From contig NZ_CP020083.1 of NCBI RefSeq assembly GCF_003431825.1, positions 2,084,501 through 2,148,500 of the forward strand: a stretch of 64,000 nucleotides of DNA. Reading direction: 5' to 3'. Shown piece after piece: positions 61,547-64,000 of the stretch. The position numbers and the translations under genes were made by a program. Numbering within the stretch: the first letter of the stretch is position 1; each line of letters starts with the position of its first letter. A model generated the notes under the pieces. The model was not told where the DNA came from. It did no database searches and saw only the letters and a program-made list of their open reading frames with translations. This stretch comes from Blastomonas fulva (GTDB lineage: Bacteria; Pseudomonadota; Alphaproteobacteria; Sphingomonadales; Sphingomonadaceae).

Positions 61547-63349
61547 ATGCCCAAGTACACCGCCCCCGTGCGCGACACCCAGTTCATCCTGACCGAGGTT
61601 CTGGGGATCGAGAAATATTCCAACCTCCCGGGCTTCGATAACGCCGCGCCCGACGTGCTGTCCGCCGTACTCGAGGAAGCCGGCAAGTTCGTCGAGGAAG
61701 TACTGTTCCCCTTGAACCAGGTCGGCGACCAGCAGGGCTGCACCCGCCACGCGGATGGCACCGTCACCACCCCCGACGGCTTCAAGGAAGCCTATAACCA
61801 GTATTGTGAAGCGGGCTGGGGCACGCTGGCTGCGCCCGAAGAGTTCGGCGGACAGGGCATGCCGCATGTCGTAGGCATCGCGTTCGAGGAGTTCATGTCG
61901 TCGAGCAACATGGCGTTTGCCATGTACCCGGGCCTCACCCACGGCGCGGTTTCGGCGATCCTCGCCAAGGGCAGCCAGGAGCAGAAGGAGAAGTACGCTC
62001 CCAACATGATCAGCGGCAAATGGGGCGGCACGATGAACCTGACCGAGCCGCATTGTGGAACGGACCTGGGTCTCATCCGCACCAAGGCGGTGCCGCAGCC
62101 CGGTGGCGCCTATGCGATCACTGGTACCAAGATCTTCATCTCGTCGGGCGAGCATGACCTGACCGAGAACATCATCCACCTCGTCCTGGCCAAGACCCCC
62201 GATGCGCCCGACAGCGTCAAGGGCATCTCGCTGTTCATTGTGCCCAAGTTCCTCGTCAACGAGGATGGCTCGCTGGGTGAGCGCAATGCGGTGTCGTGCG
62301 GATCGATCGAGCACAAGATGGGCATCCACGGCAACTCGACCTGCGTCATGAACTATGACGGCGCGACCGGATATCTGGTGGGCGAAGAGAACAAGGGTCT
62401 GGCCGCGATGTTCATCATGATGAACGCCGCGCGCCTCGGCGTCGGCGGGCAGGGCCTGTCGATGGGCGAAGTTTCGTACCAGAACGCGGTGCAGTACGCC
62501 GGCGATCGCCGCCAGGGCCGCGCGCTCACCGGTGCGCAGGATGCCAACGAAAAGGCCGACACGCTGTTCGTTCACCCCGATGTGCGGCGCATGCTGATGG
62601 AAGCCAAGGCGATCAACGAGGGTCTGCGCGCGCTGATCCTATGGGGCGGCCTGCAGGTCGACCTGACGCACAAATCGCAGACCGAGGAAGAGCGCGTCGC
62701 CGCCGACGATATCATCAGCCTGCTCACCCCGGTGATCAAGGGTTACGGCACCGACAAGGGCTACGAGATCGCCACCAACATGCAGCAGGTCTATGGCGGC
62801 CACGGCTATATCGCCGAATGGGGCATGGAACAGTATGTCCGCGATGCCCGCATCGCGATGATCTACGAAGGCACCAACGGCGTGCAGGCGATGGACCTTG
62901 TCGGTCGCAAGCTCGCTCAGAACGGTGGCCGCGCGGTGCAGACCTTCTTCGGCATCCTCGACAGCGAATGCGCCGAAGCCAAGGGCGATGAACGCCTCGC
63001 CGATTTCGCCAGCCGCCTCGAAAAGGCCGCGGGCGAGCTCAAGGCCGCGACGATGTGGTTCATGCAGAACGGCATGGCCAACCCCAACAACGTTGGCGCG
63101 GGTGCGCACAGCTACATGCACATCATGGGCATCGTGGCGCTGGGCCTGATGTGGCTGCGGATGATGCGTGCTTCGATCGCCGCGCTCGATGCAGGCACGG
63201 GCAACGCCGTGTTCTACGAAACCAAGCTCAAGACCGCGCGCTACTTCGCTGAGCGGATCATGCCAGATGCCGGCGCGCTGCGCCGCAAGATCGAAGCGGG
63301 ATCCGAGGCGATCATGGCGCTCGAACCCGAGCTTTTTGCCGCCGCATAA
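61547..63349 (+). CDS. Long-form acyl-CoA dehydrogenase (DmdC-like)
   Basis: A 600-residue acyl-CoA dehydrogenase with an extra C-terminal domain, as in 3-methylmercaptopropionyl-CoA dehydrogenase and medium/long-chain relatives. The catalytic Glu is in AMIYEGTNGVQAMDL. FAD/substrate signatures are GGTMNLTEPHCGTDLGLI and ITGTKIFISSGEHDLTEN, and GIHGNSTCVMNYDGATGYLV is further conserved. The start at 61547 has GAGAGGA upstream. It is probably regulated by the LiuR-like protein next to it. Its substrate is not certain. Confidence 0.94.
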   Translation: MPKYTAPVRDTQFILTEVLGIEKYSNLPGFDNAAPDVLSAVLEEAGKFVEEVLFPLNQVGDQQGCTRHADGTVTTPDGFKEAYNQYCEAGWGTLAAPEEFGGQGMPHVVGIAFEEFMSSSNMAFAMYPGLTHGAVSAILAKGSQEQKEKYAPNMISGKWGGTMNLTEPHCGTDLGLIRTKAVPQPGGAYAITGTKIFISSGEHDLTENIIHLVLAKTPDAPDSVKGISLFIVPKFLVNEDGSLGERNAVSCGSIEHKMGIHGNSTCVMNYDGATGYLVGEENKGLAAMFIMMNAARLGVGGQGLSMGEVSYQNAVQYAGDRRQGRALTGAQDANEKADTLFVHPDVRRMLMEAKAINEGLRALILWGGLQVDLTHKSQTEEERVAADDIISLLTPVIKGYGTDKGYEIATNMQQVYGGHGYIAEWGMEQYVRDARIAMIYEGTNGVQAMDLVGRKLAQNGGRAVQTFFGILDSECAEAKGDERLADFASRLEKAAGELKAATMWFMQNGMANPNNVGAGAHSYMHIMGIVALGLMWLRMMRASIAALDAGTGNAVFYETKLKTARYFAERIMPDAGALRRKIEAGSEAIMALEPELFAAA

Positions 63350-63377
63350 CCGCTCAAACAGCTGCTAGCTGGTATCA

Positions 63378-63409
63378 GGGGCGCTTTCGGGAAACCGGGA
63401 GCGCCCCTT
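63378..63409 (+). terminator. Hairpin after the acyl-CoA dehydrogenase gene
   Basis: GGGGCGCT (63378-63385) pairs with AGCGCCCC (63400-63407), with an inner CGG-GAAA-CCG stem, followed by only two T. Confidence 0.6.
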
Positions 63410-63664
63410 GCATTTCGATTTGCGACGAAACGAATGCGAATTTGGTCGCCACCCGAAAACCGGCTGGCGCAGCCTTCACTCTGGACGCGCGCCGGGCAGA
63501 CACAAATTTGCGCCAGGCCGCAGGAACCCGTCCTTGCCCGGTATTCGGCCTCGGTTGGTGCAGGAACAGGTGCCCTGCTTCCTCGTTGATGTTGCGGAGC
63601 GAAGATGGCCCTCCACAACATCTTGAGACCCTGCCGAGGGGTCGCATCACGAGGAGAAGAACTC
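63410..63664. other. Gene-free stretch before the Ca-binding-type gene
   Basis: About 255 bases with no supported gene. The end contains AGGAGAAGAACTC, the ribosome site of the gene at 63665. A promoter is presumably here but none is convincing. Confidence 0.45.
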
Positions 63665-63943
63665 ATGAAGAACACTTTTTTTGGAGCACTGTTCGCCGCT
63701 GGCGCACTGGCAGCAACCCCCGCCCTGGCCCAGGACATGGCGCCCGAAACCCCGGCCCCGACCGAAGCTCCGGCAACCGAAGCCCCCGCAACCGCTGAGC
63801 AGGCACCGCCCGCAACGCTGGATTCGAACGGCGACGGCACGATGGACGCCTGGGACCGTAACGGCGACGGCAAGGCCGACGCATGGGACACCGATGGCGA
63901 CGGCCAGCCCGACAAGGCTGATCCGATGGAAGCAGCGGAATAA
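63665..63943 (+). CDS. Small exported protein with DxNxDG calcium-binding-type repeats
   Basis: A 92-residue protein with a signal peptide (NTFFGALFAAGALAATPALA). A Pro/Ala/Thr-rich spacer (PETPAPTEAPATEAPATAEQ) follows, then three calcium-loop-like repeats: DSNGDGTMDAWD, DRNGDGKADAWD and DTDGDGQPDKAD. These resemble thrombospondin type-3 or dockerin-like loops. The protein probably binds Ca in the periplasm or outside. The start at 63665 has AGGAGAAG upstream. An intrinsic terminator follows. Confidence 0.8.
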   Translation: MKNTFFGALFAAGALAATPALAQDMAPETPAPTEAPATEAPATAEQAPPATLDSNGDGTMDAWDRNGDGKADAWDTDGDGQPDKADPMEAAE

Positions 63944-63969
63944 CCAACAGCCCTTAAGGGTCGCAACCG

Positions 63970-64000
63970 AAGGCCGGGAGAGCAATCTCCCGGCCTTTTT
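63970..64000 (+). terminator. Intrinsic terminator at the window end
   Basis: AGGCCGGGAGA (63971-63981) pairs with TCTCCCGGCCT (63986-63996), followed by a T run to the last base. Confidence 0.9.

Noticed and set aside
1..64000. CRISPR arrays, IS elements, prophage
   Set aside because: No regularly spaced direct repeats, transposase or phage structural genes were found on reading both strands.

Overview
This 64 kb window is a high-GC, densely coded chromosomal segment of an alphaproteobacterium. It most likely belongs to the Sphingomonadales. The alphaproteobacterial markers are the F1-ATPase inhibitor zeta protein (DUF1476), the NDUFA12-like complex I subunit, a DUF2155 protein, ChpT beside a che cluster, a single-Cys DksA and an SPY-type RF2. 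The sphingomonad markers are two large TonB-dependent receptors, carotenoid hydroxylase CrtZ, a membrane-anchored LuxR/GerE protein, a PEP-CTERM-like Ser/Gly repeat protein and characteristic intergenic palindromes. No phage, IS element, rRNA operon or CRISPR array was seen. Taxonomy is inferred from gene content only.

Layout. 1-3.2 kb: end of a hybrid kinase, then a translationally coupled CheR / CheB-domain / receiver-kinase module. 3.2-6.8 kb (minus): metallo-hydrolase-like protein, aldehyde dehydrogenase and FAD-disulfide reductase. 7-9.8 kb: TonB receptor and a YezD-like protein. 9.9-13.4 kb (minus): hexuronate operon (GntR regulator, UxaC, fructuronate reductase-type enzyme) in which the regulator looks decayed. 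13.4-16.4 kb: small unknown genes, a UVR-motif protein, a 59-residue Myb/GcrA-like protein and the membrane LuxR protein. 16.6-18.5 kb: tRNA-Gln, ilvE and marR. 18.7-23.1 kb: acyl-CoA and alcohol catabolism genes. 23.3-27.1 kb: crtZ, and leuC-lactonase-small membrane protein-leuD. 27.2-32.5 kb: quinone reductase, ATPase inhibitor, BolA, Grx4, RarD and small envelope proteins.

32.5-42.2 kb: RNase P RNA, an AmpD-like amidase, a DMT transporter, a complete che cluster in the order chpT-cheA-cheW-cheY-cheB-cheR (minus), a JAMM peptidase and an RluA-family pseudouridine synthase. 42.3-48.5 kb: rpoH, NDUFA12, DUF2155, aat, prfB, a lipoprotein-type methyltransferase and a nitronate-monooxygenase-like enzyme. 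48.6-51.7 kb: a collapsed acyl-CoA dehydrogenase behind a large operator-like palindrome, a CoA-transferase, a PilZ protein and dksA. 52-55 kb: the Ser/Gly repeat protein and serS. 55-64 kb: a second TonB receptor, an SDR, purF, hisI, a lipoprotein, a LiuR-like MerR regulator with an upstream palindrome, a DmdC-like acyl-CoA dehydrogenase and a small Ca-binding-type secreted protein.

Most neighbouring genes are coupled by ATGA, GTGA or TGATG overlaps, which fixed many start codons. The most notable items are two regulatory or metabolic genes that seem to have lost their cores by large in-frame internal deletions (12783-13379 and 48651-49013), the lactonase inserted into the leu operon, the secreted methyltransferase overlapping prfB, the Ser/Gly PEP-CTERM-like protein, and three families of palindromic repeats, at least one of which supplies a transcription terminator.
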